64,000 nt of DNA from positions 36,478 to 100,477 of the forward strand of contig NZ_JBDSQX010000033.1 of NCBI RefSeq assembly GCF_039929605.1. Reading direction: 5' to 3'. Shown here piece after piece: positions 52,646 through 62,037 of this stretch (position 1 is its first letter; each line of letters starts with the position of its first letter). Position numbers and translations under genes: made by a program. The notes under the pieces are model-generated. The model did not search any database. It was not told the DNA's origin and saw only the letters and a list, made by a program, of their open reading frames with translations. The DNA is from Pelomonas sp039929605. Lineage in GTDB: Bacteria; Pseudomonadota; Gammaproteobacteria; Burkholderiales; Burkholderiaceae_C.

Positions 52646-54334
52646 CTACCTGCCCATCTCCGCCGCAATCAGCCTCACCGGCGCGCTGCCGTAGCTGAGG
52701 AACTGCTCGTGGAAGGCCTTGAGCTGAAAGCCGGGCTTTGACTTCAACTGCTCGCGCAGCGCAAAGATCTCGCTATAGCCACTGAAATAGCTCGTCAGCT
52801 GCACCGACGTGAGCTGCACGCGGCGCCACTTTTCCTTGGCCTCGCGCTCGGTCTGGAAGGCTTGCCTAACCAGCAGGTCCAGCGCATCCTTCTCGGCCAT
52901 GCCGAGCACATGCACGCTGTAGTCGAGCACGGTGTTGGTGACCGAGCGCAGATGCCACTTGCCCCACATCAACGTCATCTCCGGCGAGGCCTCGTAGCCG
53001 CTCTCGATCATCACGCGCTCGCCGTAGACGGCCCAGCCTTCCACCATGGAGCCGCTGCCGAACAGCGCCTTCACCTTGCTCGGCGACTTGTTCGCGTAGA
53101 CGAGCTGGGTGTAGTGGCCGGGAATCGCCTCGTGGATGTTGAGGATCTGCAGGATCCAGTGGTTGTACTCGCGCAGCGTGCTCTCGGCCTCCTCGGGCGT
53201 GAGCTCGTCCAGCGGCGTGACGTTGTAGAAGGTGCGGTCCTGCGGCCGGTAGGGGCCGGGCGCATCGATGCTGGCACCGGCCACGCCGCGCTGGTAGGCC
53301 GGCGTCTCGCGCACGGCGAGCGGCTTGCTCGCATCCTGCGTCAGCAGGTCCTTGTCGCGCACCCAGGCTTCGAGTTGCGGGATCTGTGCGCGGATCTCGT
53401 CGACGAACTTCTCGCGGGCGACGTGCCTTTCGCTGAGCTTGGCGATGACGCGGCCGATCAGCGCAAAGCGGTCGGCGGGTTGCGCCTCGGCGCCGATGAC
53501 GGCGGACCACAGCGCCGCCGCCTGCGTCTGCATGCTGGCCAGCACCTCCTCGCGGCGCGCCAGCGCCAGCTCGTAGGTCTGGCGGCCGGTCGCGGCGGAC
53601 TGGATGTCGTGGCCGAACTTGGCCTCGTACAAGGCGCCGAGCCGCCACGGTCGCCTGGCCGTGGGCAGCAGCAGCTTCAGGTGCGCCTGGTAGCCGGCCA
53701 CGGCCTGGCGGGCGGCGTGCAGGTCGGGCCGCATCAGCGAGCCCAGGCCCAGTTGCTGCGCGTGAGACTCGACATCGTCCAGCACCGCCAGCACGCCCGG
53801 CGCCTGCTGCAGCGCCAGTTCGGTGTGCTCGCGTGTCACGTCGGCCAGGCTGGCGCGCGCTGCGGCGTAAAAGGCCGGCAGGCGCTTGATGCGGTGGTGC
53901 AGCGCCTTCACGCGCTGCTGCTCGGGCGCCCAGTCGGTGGTGAGGATGAGGTCGATGGCGCCGGCCGGGTTGTGCTCGGCGGGGTTCCAGGCCCATTCGC
54001 GCAGCACGTCCAGGCGCCACAGGTCGCTGCGGACCTTGGCGAGCAGCATGGCGCGGTCCATCTGCTGAGCGGGTGACAGGCCTGCGTCCGACACCGCCTC
54101 CAGCCGCGACTGCCAGCCTTTCATAAAGGCGCGGCGCTTGTCGCGCTGCGCGGCGCTGGGCGGCGTGAGCCGCTGCGCGAACTCGAACCGCCCGGCCGCG
54201 ATGGCCGCATCGGGGTCGAGCTGCCACAGCGCCTCGATGAAGGCCTCGGCCTGGCGGTCGAAGCCAGCGTCCTGGGCGAAGGCGGGCAGGGTCAGGCCGG
54301 CCAGGCCAGCTGCAGCGAAGTCCCGGCGCCTCAT
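52646..54334 (-). CDS. DUF885 peptidase-like protein with Tat-type signal
   Basis: A 562-residue protein. N-terminal RRRDFAAAGLAGLTLPAFAQ resembles a Tat signal. The zinc motif HEAIPGH lies at 401-407, with GWAVYGERVMIE following, as in DUF885. Members are thought to be metallopeptidases, mostly unstudied. Its ATG overlaps the gshB stop (ATGA), so it is coupled to glutathione synthesis; a glutathione- or peptide-cleaving role is only a guess. Confidence 0.87.
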   Translation of the reverse strand: MRRRDFAAAGLAGLTLPAFAQDAGFDRQAEAFIEALWQLDPDAAIAAGRFEFAQRLTPPSAAQRDKRRAFMKGWQSRLEAVSDAGLSPAQQMDRAMLLAKVRSDLWRLDVLREWAWNPAEHNPAGAIDLILTTDWAPEQQRVKALHHRIKRLPAFYAAARASLADVTREHTELALQQAPGVLAVLDDVESHAQQLGLGSLMRPDLHAARQAVAGYQAHLKLLLPTARRPWRLGALYEAKFGHDIQSAATGRQTYELALARREEVLASMQTQAAALWSAVIGAEAQPADRFALIGRVIAKLSERHVAREKFVDEIRAQIPQLEAWVRDKDLLTQDASKPLAVRETPAYQRGVAGASIDAPGPYRPQDRTFYNVTPLDELTPEEAESTLREYNHWILQILNIHEAIPGHYTQLVYANKSPSKVKALFGSGSMVEGWAVYGERVMIESGYEASPEMTLMWGKWHLRSVTNTVLDYSVHVLGMAEKDALDLLVRQAFQTEREAKEKWRRVQLTSVQLTSYFSGYSEIFALREQLKSKPGFQLKAFHEQFLSYGSAPVRLIAAEMGR

Positions 54335-55290
54335 GCCAGCGCCGCCGCCAGCGCCTCTTCCAACGCATCCACAAACATCTTCGCCACGTCGAAGCCGCTC
54401 TGGTCGGTGATCTCCTGGAAGCAGGTCGGGCTGGTCACGTTGATCTCGGTGACGTTCTCGCCAATGATGTCCAGGCCCACCAGCAGCAGGCCGCGCGCGG
54501 CGAGGATGGGGCCCAGGTAGTCGGCGATCTCGCGGTCCCGTGCGGTCAGCGGGCGGGCCACGCCCTTGCCGCCGGCGGCGAGATTGCCGCGCACCTCATT
54601 GCCCTGCGGGATGCGCGCCAGGCAGTGCGGCACGGGCTTGCCGCCGATGATGAGGATTCGCTTGTCGCCCTCGGTGATGGCCGGGATGAAGCGCTGCACC
54701 ATCACCGTCTGCGTGCCCTCCTTGTTCAGCGTCTCGATGATGCTGCCGAGGTTCAGCCCATCGTCCTTGACGCGGAAGATGCCCATGCCGCCCATGCCGT
54801 CCAGCGGCTTGAGGATGATGTCGCGCTGCTCGGCGTGGAAGGCGCGGATCTCGGCCGGGTCGCGCGTGACGAGGGTCGGCGAGATGAACTCGGGGAACTC
54901 GAGGATGGCCAGCTTCTCGGGGTGCTCGCGCAGGCTGCTGGCACGGTTGAAGACGCGGGCGCCTTCGCGCTCGGCCTGGCTGAGCAGGTGGGTCGTGTAG
55001 AAGAACTCGCTGTCGAAGGGCGGGTCCTTGCGCATCAGCACGGCGTCGACGTCGGCGAGCGCCAGGTCGGCCGTGGACTCGACCTTGAACCAGTCCACGG
55101 CGTCACCGGTCAGCGTGATCTCGACGGCAGCACGCGCGGTGACGCGGCCGCCGCGCAGCCAGACGAGCTGCTGCGGCTCGCAGACGAGGATGCTGTGCCC
55201 GCGCCGCGCAGCCTCGCGCATCATCGCGAAGGTCGAGTCCTTGTAGGTCTTGAAGGTGGCGAGCGGGTCGGAGACGAAGAGCAGCTTCAT
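54331..55290 (-). CDS. gshB: Glutathione synthetase
   Basis: A 319-residue ATP-grasp enzyme: PLDGMGGMGIFRV, VRGNLAAGGKG and GLDIIGENVTEINVTSPTCF. Joins gamma-glutamylcysteine and glycine. Length normal. gshA is 5 kb away on the same strand. Confidence 0.96.
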   Translation of the reverse strand: MKLLFVSDPLATFKTYKDSTFAMMREAARRGHSILVCEPQQLVWLRGGRVTARAAVEITLTGDAVDWFKVESTADLALADVDAVLMRKDPPFDSEFFYTTHLLSQAEREGARVFNRASSLREHPEKLAILEFPEFISPTLVTRDPAEIRAFHAEQRDIILKPLDGMGGMGIFRVKDDGLNLGSIIETLNKEGTQTVMVQRFIPAITEGDKRILIIGGKPVPHCLARIPQGNEVRGNLAAGGKGVARPLTARDREIADYLGPILAARGLLLVGLDIIGENVTEINVTSPTCFQEITDQSGFDVAKMFVDALEEALAAALA

Positions 55291-55341
55291 GGTCTGGGCG
55301 ATGTCTGGGAAGGCATCGGCCAGTGTTGCACAGGGCTGCTT

Positions 55342-56295
55342 TCAGCGTTTCAGATAGGGGCTCAGTGCCGCCTCGGCAACCTCGGCAATCTGCCGCCAGT
55401 GCTCGCGCCGTTGGTGTGCGCGGGCGCGATGCTTGGCCTGCAGCTGCTCCACCGGCGCGAGGGCGGCGGGCATCGCCATTTCCAGCCCGTGGCCGCCGAC
55501 GGGGCGCCCGCCCAAGCCACGCCAGAGGTCGTCATAGGCGCGCTTGAAGCTGGCCTCGTGGCAGGGCTCGAAGGCGATCTGGCGGTCGCCCTGTACGCCG
55601 ACGATGCGCTGCTGGCCGAGGGCGGCGGCCACGCCCTGCAACGCCGCCAGCGCGAAACAGGCCGGCGAGTTCTGCGGGAAGTCAGCGCGAAATCCCGCCG
55701 CCTCGGGTGCGTCTGGCGGCAGGGACTGGTTGCGCGTGGCGAACAGCACCGGGCCGCTGCCCATCTCGGCGCCCAGCTGTTGTGCGTCGATGCAGGCGAA
55801 GGAGAGTTCGTGCACCGTCTGGCCGCCTCGGCGCAGCACCAGGCTGAGCGGGCCTTCGTGGCGCGCGGTGGCATTGGCGCGCAGGCGGATCTCGCAGCCG
55901 GCGGCCTGCCCCCACAGGCGCAGGCCGTCGCCGTGCAGGGCCTGCAGCAGCGCGGGCGTGAAATGCGCCTGCTCGAAGTTGAAGTGCGCCAGCACGCTGG
56001 CCACGCGCGCGGCGGTGTCGAACTCGCGCGACAGGAAGTGCCGGTGGCTGATGAAGAAGAGCGCGTCGGCCTGCGGCTGGGCAGCCATCAGCTGCGCAAA
56101 GGCGGGGATGGCGAAGAGCTCGGCCAGCACCGACCGCTCGCCCAGCATGCGGCCGGCGCCCCACAGCGCACGCACGCCGTCGGCCAGGCCTTCGGTGCGG
56201 GTCTGCTGCCAGGCATGGCCCGCCACGCGGCCCAGCAGCTGCAGGCTGCTGGGTGGCGGGGTGCGGGCGTACTCGAAAACGGCGGTGGGATTCAC
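55342..56295 (-). CDS. DUF535 (VirK/YbjX-like) protein
   Basis: A 317-residue protein. Conserved parts LFFISHRHFLSREFD, FNFEQAHFTPALLQ, VGVQGDRQIAFEP and ALAALQGVAAALG fit DUF535. Family members affect outer-membrane or lipid A behaviour in enterics; the reaction is unclear. I place the start at GTG 56295 (GGGAG upstream); a TTG at 56313 is the other option. Same strand as gshB, 51 bp apart. Confidence 0.85.
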   Translation of the reverse strand: MNPTAVFEYARTPPPSSLQLLGRVAGHAWQQTRTEGLADGVRALWGAGRMLGERSVLAELFAIPAFAQLMAAQPQADALFFISHRHFLSREFDTAARVASVLAHFNFEQAHFTPALLQALHGDGLRLWGQAAGCEIRLRANATARHEGPLSLVLRRGGQTVHELSFACIDAQQLGAEMGSGPVLFATRNQSLPPDAPEAAGFRADFPQNSPACFALAALQGVAAALGQQRIVGVQGDRQIAFEPCHEASFKRAYDDLWRGLGGRPVGGHGLEMAMPAALAPVEQLQAKHRARAHQRREHWRQIAEVAEAALSPYLKR

Positions 56296-56314
56296 AGGGG
56301 GCTCCCGAGGCAAG

Positions 56315-56338
56315 GCTGTCGACGTCGTTGTCGACAGC
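56315..56338. promoter_or_regulatory. Perfect hairpin before the DUF535 gene
   Basis: GCTGTCGAC and GTCGACAGC with a 6-base centre, 20 bp upstream of the DUF535 start and 68 bp past the benE stop. Could be an operator or a short terminator between the two genes. Confidence 0.4.
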
Positions 56339-56405
56339 TGCCGAACAAGCTAGCAATAGCCGCGCCCGCGCCTGAGAAATCACAACCACCCGCTCAGACG
56401 CGCGG

Positions 56406-57584
56406 TTACGACACGCGCCGCCGCCAGGTCGCAACCAAACTTGCCGCCCCACCGGCCACCGCGCCCCAGAAGGCAGCGCCGATGCCGAACAGGGCGAAGC
56501 CCGACAGGCAGACGAGGAAGGTGAGCAGCGCGGCGTCGCGGTTGGCCTCGTCCTTGAGCGCTGCAGCCAGCGCGCCGGCGATGGTGCCCAGCAGGGCCAG
56601 GCCGGCGATGGCCTTGACGAGCTCGGGCGGGAAGGCGGTCAACAGCATCGCGACGGCGCCGCCTGCCAGGCCGATGAGCACGTAGAACAGGCCCGCAGCG
56701 ATGGCCGCCATGTAGCGCCGCGCCGGGTCCTCGTGCGCCTCGCGGCCCATGCAGATGGCGGCAGTGATGGCGGCGAGATTGAAGGCGTAGCCGCCGAAGG
56801 GCGCCAGCAGCGTTGTCGCGGCGCCGGTGACGGCAATGGAAGCGGACACCGGCGTGGTGTAGCCGCTGGCGCGCTGGGCCGCCACGCCGGGCAGGTTCTG
56901 CGAGGCCATGGTGACGATGAACAGCGGCAGCGCCACCCCTATTGCCGCATGCCAGGTGAAGGTGGGCGTCGTCCAGACCGGGTGCGCCCAGACCTGGCGG
57001 GTGTCCAGGCCGACAAAGCTCAGCCGCCCCTCGCCCAGCGCGTAGGCGATGCCAACGAGCAGCACGCCGGGCACGGCATAGCGCGGCCACCAGCGCCGGC
57101 CGAGCAGGTAGGCCACGGCCATCACGAGCACGAGGCCGGGGTCGGTTTTCACGCTGGCCACGGCGTCCAGCCCGAAGCGCGCCAGCACGCCGGCCAGCAG
57201 CGCCGAGGCGATGGCCACGGGGATGCGGTCCATCAATTTCTCGAACCAGCCGCTGGCGCCGGCCCAGGCCATGAGCCCGCCGCAGACGATGAAGGCGCCA
57301 ATGGCCTCGGGCATGTCCAGCCCGGAGCTGGACGCCAGCAGCGCGGCGCCGGGCGTGGACCAGGCCGTCAGGATGGGCTGGCGCGTCCACAGGCTCAGGG
57401 CCAGCGTGGTGATACCCATGCCCAGGCCCAGGGCCCACAGCCACGAGGCCGTTTGCGCGGGCGTGGCACCTAATGCGACGGTCGCCTGGAAGATGATGGC
57501 CACCGAGCTGGTGTAGCCCACCAGCACGGCGACGAAGCCGGCGACGAGGGTGGAGGGGGCGAAATCCTTCAGCAATGGGCGCAT
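56406..57584 (-). CDS. benE: Benzoate/H+ symporter family protein
   Basis: A 392-residue membrane protein with about twelve hydrophobic segments; GGYAFNLAAITAAICMGREAHEDP and QTASWLWALGLGMG fit BenE. Would import benzoate-like acids. No benzoate catabolic genes are in the window. Start ATG 57584 with the frame extending 9 residues further. Confidence 0.88.
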   Translation of the reverse strand: MRPLLKDFAPSTLVAGFVAVLVGYTSSVAIIFQATVALGATPAQTASWLWALGLGMGITTLALSLWTRQPILTAWSTPGAALLASSSGLDMPEAIGAFIVCGGLMAWAGASGWFEKLMDRIPVAIASALLAGVLARFGLDAVASVKTDPGLVLVMAVAYLLGRRWWPRYAVPGVLLVGIAYALGEGRLSFVGLDTRQVWAHPVWTTPTFTWHAAIGVALPLFIVTMASQNLPGVAAQRASGYTTPVSASIAVTGAATTLLAPFGGYAFNLAAITAAICMGREAHEDPARRYMAAIAAGLFYVLIGLAGGAVAMLLTAFPPELVKAIAGLALLGTIAGALAAALKDEANRDAALLTFLVCLSGFALFGIGAAFWGAVAGGAASLVATWRRRVS

Positions 57585-57783
57585 GCGGCCAGCATAGCCA
57601 TCAGCGCGCATGGGCAGCGGGTGCGCCAGGCGCTCGCGGCTCGGCTTAGCGGGCTACTACGCCTGCGCCCGTCTGAGGTTGGAGGCCGCCAAAAGCCGGC
57701 GCGTCGCAAGGGCACCGCAGCGACGGCAAGCACGCCTGGGGATAAATCCGCACCATGTCGCCACTTTCTCTTTGCCCTCACCC

Positions 57784-58419
57784 ATGACCACACTGATCGA
57801 CAAGCTCCAGTGGCGCTACGCCACCAAGAAGATGAACCCCGCCCTGCCGGTGCCGCAGGACAAGGTGGACCGCATCCTCGAGGCCGTGCGCCTGACCGCC
57901 AGCTCCAGCGGCCTGCAGCCGTACGAGGTGTTGGTCGTCAACGACGCCGCGCTGCGCGAGCGCATCCGTGTGCACGCGTGGAACCAGGCGCAGGTCACCG
58001 AAGCCTCGCACCTGCTGGTGTTCGCGGCCTGGGACGACTACACGGCCGAGCGCATCAACGCTGCGTTCGACCTCGTCAACGAGCAGCGCAGCGCGCGCAA
58101 CGAAGGCTGGGAGGCCTACCGCCAGCAGGTACTGGCCACCTACCCGCCGCGCGGCACCGAAGTGAACTACCAGCACGCCGCCCGCCAGGCCTACATCGGC
58201 CTGGGCACGGCGCTGATCGCCGCCGCCGAGGAGCAGGTGGACGCCACGCCGATGGAAGGCTTCTCGCCCGCCGAGGTCGACGAGGTCCTGGGGCTGAAGG
58301 CGCGCGGCCTGCGCTCGGTGCTGCTGCTGCCGCTGGGCTACCGCCAGCCTGATGGCGACTGGCTGGTCAACCTGAAGAAGGTGCGCCGCTCAACCGAGCA
58401 GTTTGTCTCGACGGTCTGA
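57784..58419 (+). CDS. Nitroreductase-family NAD(P)H-dependent oxidoreductase
   Basis: A 211-residue flavoprotein-type protein: WRYATKKMNPALPVPQDKVD, EAVRLTASSSGLQPYEVLVV and QAYIGLGTALIAAAEEQVD. FMN-dependent reduction of nitro or quinone-type compounds is typical for the family. Divergent from benE with 200 bp between starts; that gap holds no gene. Confidence 0.9.
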   Translation: MTTLIDKLQWRYATKKMNPALPVPQDKVDRILEAVRLTASSSGLQPYEVLVVNDAALRERIRVHAWNQAQVTEASHLLVFAAWDDYTAERINAAFDLVNEQRSARNEGWEAYRQQVLATYPPRGTEVNYQHAARQAYIGLGTALIAAAEEQVDATPMEGFSPAEVDEVLGLKARGLRSVLLLPLGYRQPDGDWLVNLKKVRRSTEQFVSTV

Positions 58420-58437
58420 TCAAGAACGCGCTCACGG

Positions 58438-58461
58438 AAAACGGCCCTGCGGGGCCGTTTT
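58438..58461. terminator. Bidirectional terminator
   Basis: AAAACGGCCC and GGGCCGTTTT with a TGCG loop, followed by CTCTTT, between the convergent nitroreductase and kup genes. Stem bases start with A and end with T, so it can serve both directions. Confidence 0.88.
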
Positions 58462-58480
58462 CTCTTTCATCGGTGCGGGC

Positions 58481-60364
58481 TCAAATCTCGACCTTGCTGC
58501 CCAGCTCGACGATGCGATTGGTCGGCAGATGCAGGAAGTCGGCCGCCGCGGCGGCGTTGCGGTGCATGCTGGCGAACAGCTTCTCGCGCCACAGCGCCAT
58601 GCCCGAACCGATGGTGGGGATGACGATGTCGCGGCTGAGGAAATAGCTGGTCTCCATCTCCTCCAGCTGCACGCCCTGCTTCTTCAACTGCTCCAGCGCC
58701 TCGGGCACGTCGGGCTCGTTCTTGAAGCCGAAATGCAGCGCCACCTGCCAGCAGTTGTGGCCCAGGGCCTCGACCTCGCAGCGCTTCTCGGCGGCGACCC
58801 AAGGCACCTCGTGGTGCTTGACGGTGACGAAGAGGTTCTGCTCGTGCAGCACCTTGTTGTGCTTGAGGTTGTGCAGCAGCGCATTGGGCGTCGAGCCCTT
58901 CTCGGACGACAGGAAGACGGCCGTGCCGGATACGCGCGTGGGCGGGTTGATGAAGACGGCTTCCAGGAAGACAGGCAGCTCGATGGCGTCCTCGCGCAGC
59001 TTGTCGGACAGCAGCTTGCGGCCCTGCTTCCACGTCAGCATCAGCGTGAACACACAGACACCGATCAGCAGCGGGAACCAGCCGCCGTGTATCAGCTTGA
59101 GCAGGTTGGACGCGAGGAAGGTCGCGTCGATGACGAAGAAGATGCCCGTCGCGGCGATGCACAGCACCAGCGGGTACTTCCAGCCGAAGCGGATGACGAA
59201 GAAGGTCATCACCGTCGTGATCGTCATGTCGATGGTGACGGCCACACCGTAGGCGCCGGCCAGCTTGGTGGATGAGCCGAAGAACACGACCGCGACGATG
59301 ACCAGCGCGAACAGGCTCCAGTTGATGAAGGGCACGTAGATCTGGCCGGTGTCGCGCACGCTGGTGTGCACGATGCGCAGGCGCGGCATGATGCCCAGCT
59401 GGATGGCCTGCTTGGTGACGGAGAAGGCCGCCGTGATGAGGGCCTGCGAGGCCACGGTGGCCGCCGCCATGGCGAGCAGGAACAGCGGGATCTCGGCCCA
59501 GGACGGCGCCAGCAGGTAGAACGGGTTCCTGATGCCTGCCGGGTTGTCCAGCAGCATCGCGCCCTGGCCGAAATAGTTCATGACCAGCGACGGCATGACG
59601 ATGCCGTACCAGGCGATGCGGATGGGCTTCTTGCCGAAATGGCCCAGGTCGGCGTAGAGCGCCTCGCCGCCGGTGACGACGAGCACGACGGCACCCAAGG
59701 CGATGAAGGCGACCCAGCCGTACTCCAGGCAGAAATGCAGCGCATAGATCGGGTTGACGGCCGCCAGCACGCGCGGGTTCTCGATGATGTGCGGCAGGCC
59801 CAGCACCGTCAGGCTGGCGAACCACAGCAGCATGACGGGGCCGAAGGCCTTGCCGATGCCACCGGTGCCGAAGCGCTGCACGGCGAACAAGCCGGCCAAC
59901 ACGACCAGCGTCAGGGGCAGCACGGCGTCGTGGTACTGCGGTGCGTAGACCTCGATGCCCTCGATGGCGCCCAGCACCGTCATGGCCGGCGTGATGACGG
60001 CGTCGCCAAAGAAGATGGCCGTGCCGAACAGGCCCACCACCATCAGCACCCGACGCAACCTCGGCTTGTCGTTCACCGCGTTGGTGGCCAGCGCCAGCAT
60101 GGCGATGAGGCCGCCCTCGCCGTTGTTGTCGGCGCGCAGGATGAGCAGCACGTACTTGACCGAGACGATGACGGTCATCGTCCAGAACAGCAGCGACAGC
60201 ACACCGAGGATGTTGTCCGGCGTGGTGGCGACATGGCCGCCGTGGAAGACTTCTTTGAGGGCGTACAGCGGGCTGGTGCCGATGTCGCCATAAACCACCC
60301 CGAGCGCGCCGAGGGTGAGGCCCGCCATTGCCGAGGGGCTGCGAGCCGCGTGGGAAGAACTCAC
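58481..60364 (-). CDS. kup: Low-affinity potassium transporter Kup
   Basis: A 627-residue protein with about twelve membrane helices in the first 450 residues (GALGVVYGDIGTSPLYA, GGEALYADLGHFGKKPIR) and a soluble C-terminal part. K+ uptake coupled to H+. The frame runs 77 residues further upstream through non-typical sequence; GTG 60364 gives the normal length, ATG 60328 is the other choice. Confidence 0.94.
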   Translation of the reverse strand: MSSSHAARSPSAMAGLTLGALGVVYGDIGTSPLYALKEVFHGGHVATTPDNILGVLSLLFWTMTVIVSVKYVLLILRADNNGEGGLIAMLALATNAVNDKPRLRRVLMVVGLFGTAIFFGDAVITPAMTVLGAIEGIEVYAPQYHDAVLPLTLVVLAGLFAVQRFGTGGIGKAFGPVMLLWFASLTVLGLPHIIENPRVLAAVNPIYALHFCLEYGWVAFIALGAVVLVVTGGEALYADLGHFGKKPIRIAWYGIVMPSLVMNYFGQGAMLLDNPAGIRNPFYLLAPSWAEIPLFLLAMAAATVASQALITAAFSVTKQAIQLGIMPRLRIVHTSVRDTGQIYVPFINWSLFALVIVAVVFFGSSTKLAGAYGVAVTIDMTITTVMTFFVIRFGWKYPLVLCIAATGIFFVIDATFLASNLLKLIHGGWFPLLIGVCVFTLMLTWKQGRKLLSDKLREDAIELPVFLEAVFINPPTRVSGTAVFLSSEKGSTPNALLHNLKHNKVLHEQNLFVTVKHHEVPWVAAEKRCEVEALGHNCWQVALHFGFKNEPDVPEALEQLKKQGVQLEEMETSYFLSRDIVIPTIGSGMALWREKLFASMHRNAAAAADFLHLPTNRIVELGSKVEI

Positions 60365-60509
60365 TGCGTGAGGGCCACCGGCTTGGGGTGGCGTTTGTTC
60401 GAAAGTGGGGATTCTGCGCTCGGTTTTGGGTTTTTGTGCAGTGCAGCAAACCCGCAACTCAAAGGCTTGACGCCCCTCGGGCCTCGGCGTATTGCCGAAG
60501 CCTGCGCGG

Positions 60510-61775
60510 TCAGGCCGCCTCCGCTTCGGCCTGCGGGTCGGTCGCTTCCAGCTCGTAGCTGGCCGCCAGCATCGCCAGCCGGCCGATGACGCCATACATG
60601 TAGAAGCGATTGGGCGCGCTGGCGCCGGGCTTTTCGCCGGGGCGCGGCAGGCTCAGCGACTCGGCAAACGCCAGCGGCACGTAGCTGGCGCCGGGAGCAT
60701 TGAGGTTCTCGTCGATGCCGCGGCTGGCGTGCACGCGGTAGAAGCCGCCGACGACGTAGCGGTCCATCATGTAGACGACCGGCTCGGCCACCGCTTCGTG
60801 CACGCGCTCGTGGGTGGGCACGCCTTCCTGCACGATGACCTCCTGGCCCAGGTCCTCGGGCAGGCGGCCGGCCAGGGCCTCGATGTCCTTGGCGTCGCGC
60901 AGCGTCAGCACGCTGCGGCCATAGCTGCCGATGTCGCTCTTGACGACGACGAAGGGCTTCTCGTTGATGCCATATTCCTTGTACTTGCGGCGCACCTTGG
61001 TGAGCTGGGCGTCGGCAGCCGTCTGCAGCGCCTCCAGGCCCTTGCTGCCGCGCAGGTCGACGCTCTGGAACATCGGCGTCACCAGCCACGGGTCCATGCC
61101 GAGCAGCTTGCCGAAGCGCTTGGCCACTTCCTCGTAGGCGCGGAAATGCTGGCTCTTGCGCCGCACGCTCCAGCCGGCATGCAGCGGCGGCAGCAGGTAT
61201 TGCTCGTGCAGGCCCATCAGCTGCGGCGGCGTGCCGCTGGCGAGGTCGCTGTTGAGCAGGATGGTGCAGGGGTCGAAGCCCTTGAGCATGAGCCGGCCAC
61301 GCTTGCGCAGCAGGGGCTCGATGACGAGGCTGCCGCCGCCGGCCAGGGGAAGCTCGACGGGCTCGGTCTGAGCCGGGTCCAGCGCGCCCAGGCGCACGTT
61401 CAGGCCGGCCTGCGTGAAGATGCGCACCAGCGTGGCGAGGTGGTCCAGGTAGAAGCTGCAGCGCGCGCCGGGCTCGGGGATGAGCAGCAGGTTGCGCGCC
61501 TCGGGGCAGATCTTCTCGATGGCCGCCATGGCCGCCTGCACGGCCTGCGGCAGCATCTGCGGCGTCAGGTGGTTGAAGCCGCTGGGGAAGAGGTTGGTGT
61601 CCACCGGCGCCAGCTTGAAGCCGGCGTTGCGCAGGTCGACCGAGGCGTAGAAGGTGGGCGTGTGCTCCATCCATTCGAGCCTGAACCAGCGTTCGGTGGC
61701 CGGCATGGATTCCAGCACGCGGGCCTCCAGCTCGTTGATGGGGCCGTTCAGGGCGGTGATCAGATGGGGAACCAT
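60510..61775 (-). CDS. gshA: Glutamate-cysteine ligase, proteobacterial type
   Basis: A 421-residue protein of the GshA family found in alpha- and betaproteobacteria (PF08886-like): RWFRLEWMEHTPTFYASVDLR, LHAGWSVRRKSQHF and VVVKSDIGSYGRSV. Makes gamma-glutamylcysteine. Between amtB (upstream, with terminator) and kup (downstream, 145 bp). Confidence 0.94.
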   Translation of the reverse strand: MVPHLITALNGPINELEARVLESMPATERWFRLEWMEHTPTFYASVDLRNAGFKLAPVDTNLFPSGFNHLTPQMLPQAVQAAMAAIEKICPEARNLLLIPEPGARCSFYLDHLATLVRIFTQAGLNVRLGALDPAQTEPVELPLAGGGSLVIEPLLRKRGRLMLKGFDPCTILLNSDLASGTPPQLMGLHEQYLLPPLHAGWSVRRKSQHFRAYEEVAKRFGKLLGMDPWLVTPMFQSVDLRGSKGLEALQTAADAQLTKVRRKYKEYGINEKPFVVVKSDIGSYGRSVLTLRDAKDIEALAGRLPEDLGQEVIVQEGVPTHERVHEAVAEPVVYMMDRYVVGGFYRVHASRGIDENLNAPGASYVPLAFAESLSLPRPGEKPGASAPNRFYMYGVIGRLAMLAASYELEATDPQAEAEAA

Positions 61776-61991
61776 GACCGAATGATCTCAAACTCGACAG
61801 AGGCCGGCCACTTGGGGGCTGCTGCGGGGATCACAAGACGCCGTCCTCGCCCGGCGCCGCCGGTGCCGGGGCGGATGACGCAGCTGTTCAGCCGGACGGG
61901 GAAGCGGAACTCCAGCACCTCGGGGTCGGTCATGCGGGAGAGCGGAGGTTCATGGCGGGCGATTATTCAGACGTCGCAGCGCCCAGTAAAA
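61776..61991. other. Leader region of gshA
   Basis: About 215 bp between the amtB terminator and gshA. It must hold the gshA promoter, but no clear -35/-10 pair was seen. No gene. Confidence 0.3.
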
Positions 61992-62011
61992 AGCCGCCCC
62001 GGAGGGCGGCT
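61992..62011 (-). terminator. amtB terminator
   Basis: On the minus strand AGCCGCCC / GGGCGGCT form an 8-bp stem with a 4-base loop, followed by TTTTTAC. It lies 26 bp past the amtB stop. Confidence 0.88.
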
Positions 62012-62037
62012 CGGCACTGCGGTTGCAGTGAATCAGA

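Noticed and set aside
54625..56685. Long open frame antisense to gshB, DUF535 and benE ends
   Set aside because: It crosses three real genes and their gaps, which a real gene would not.
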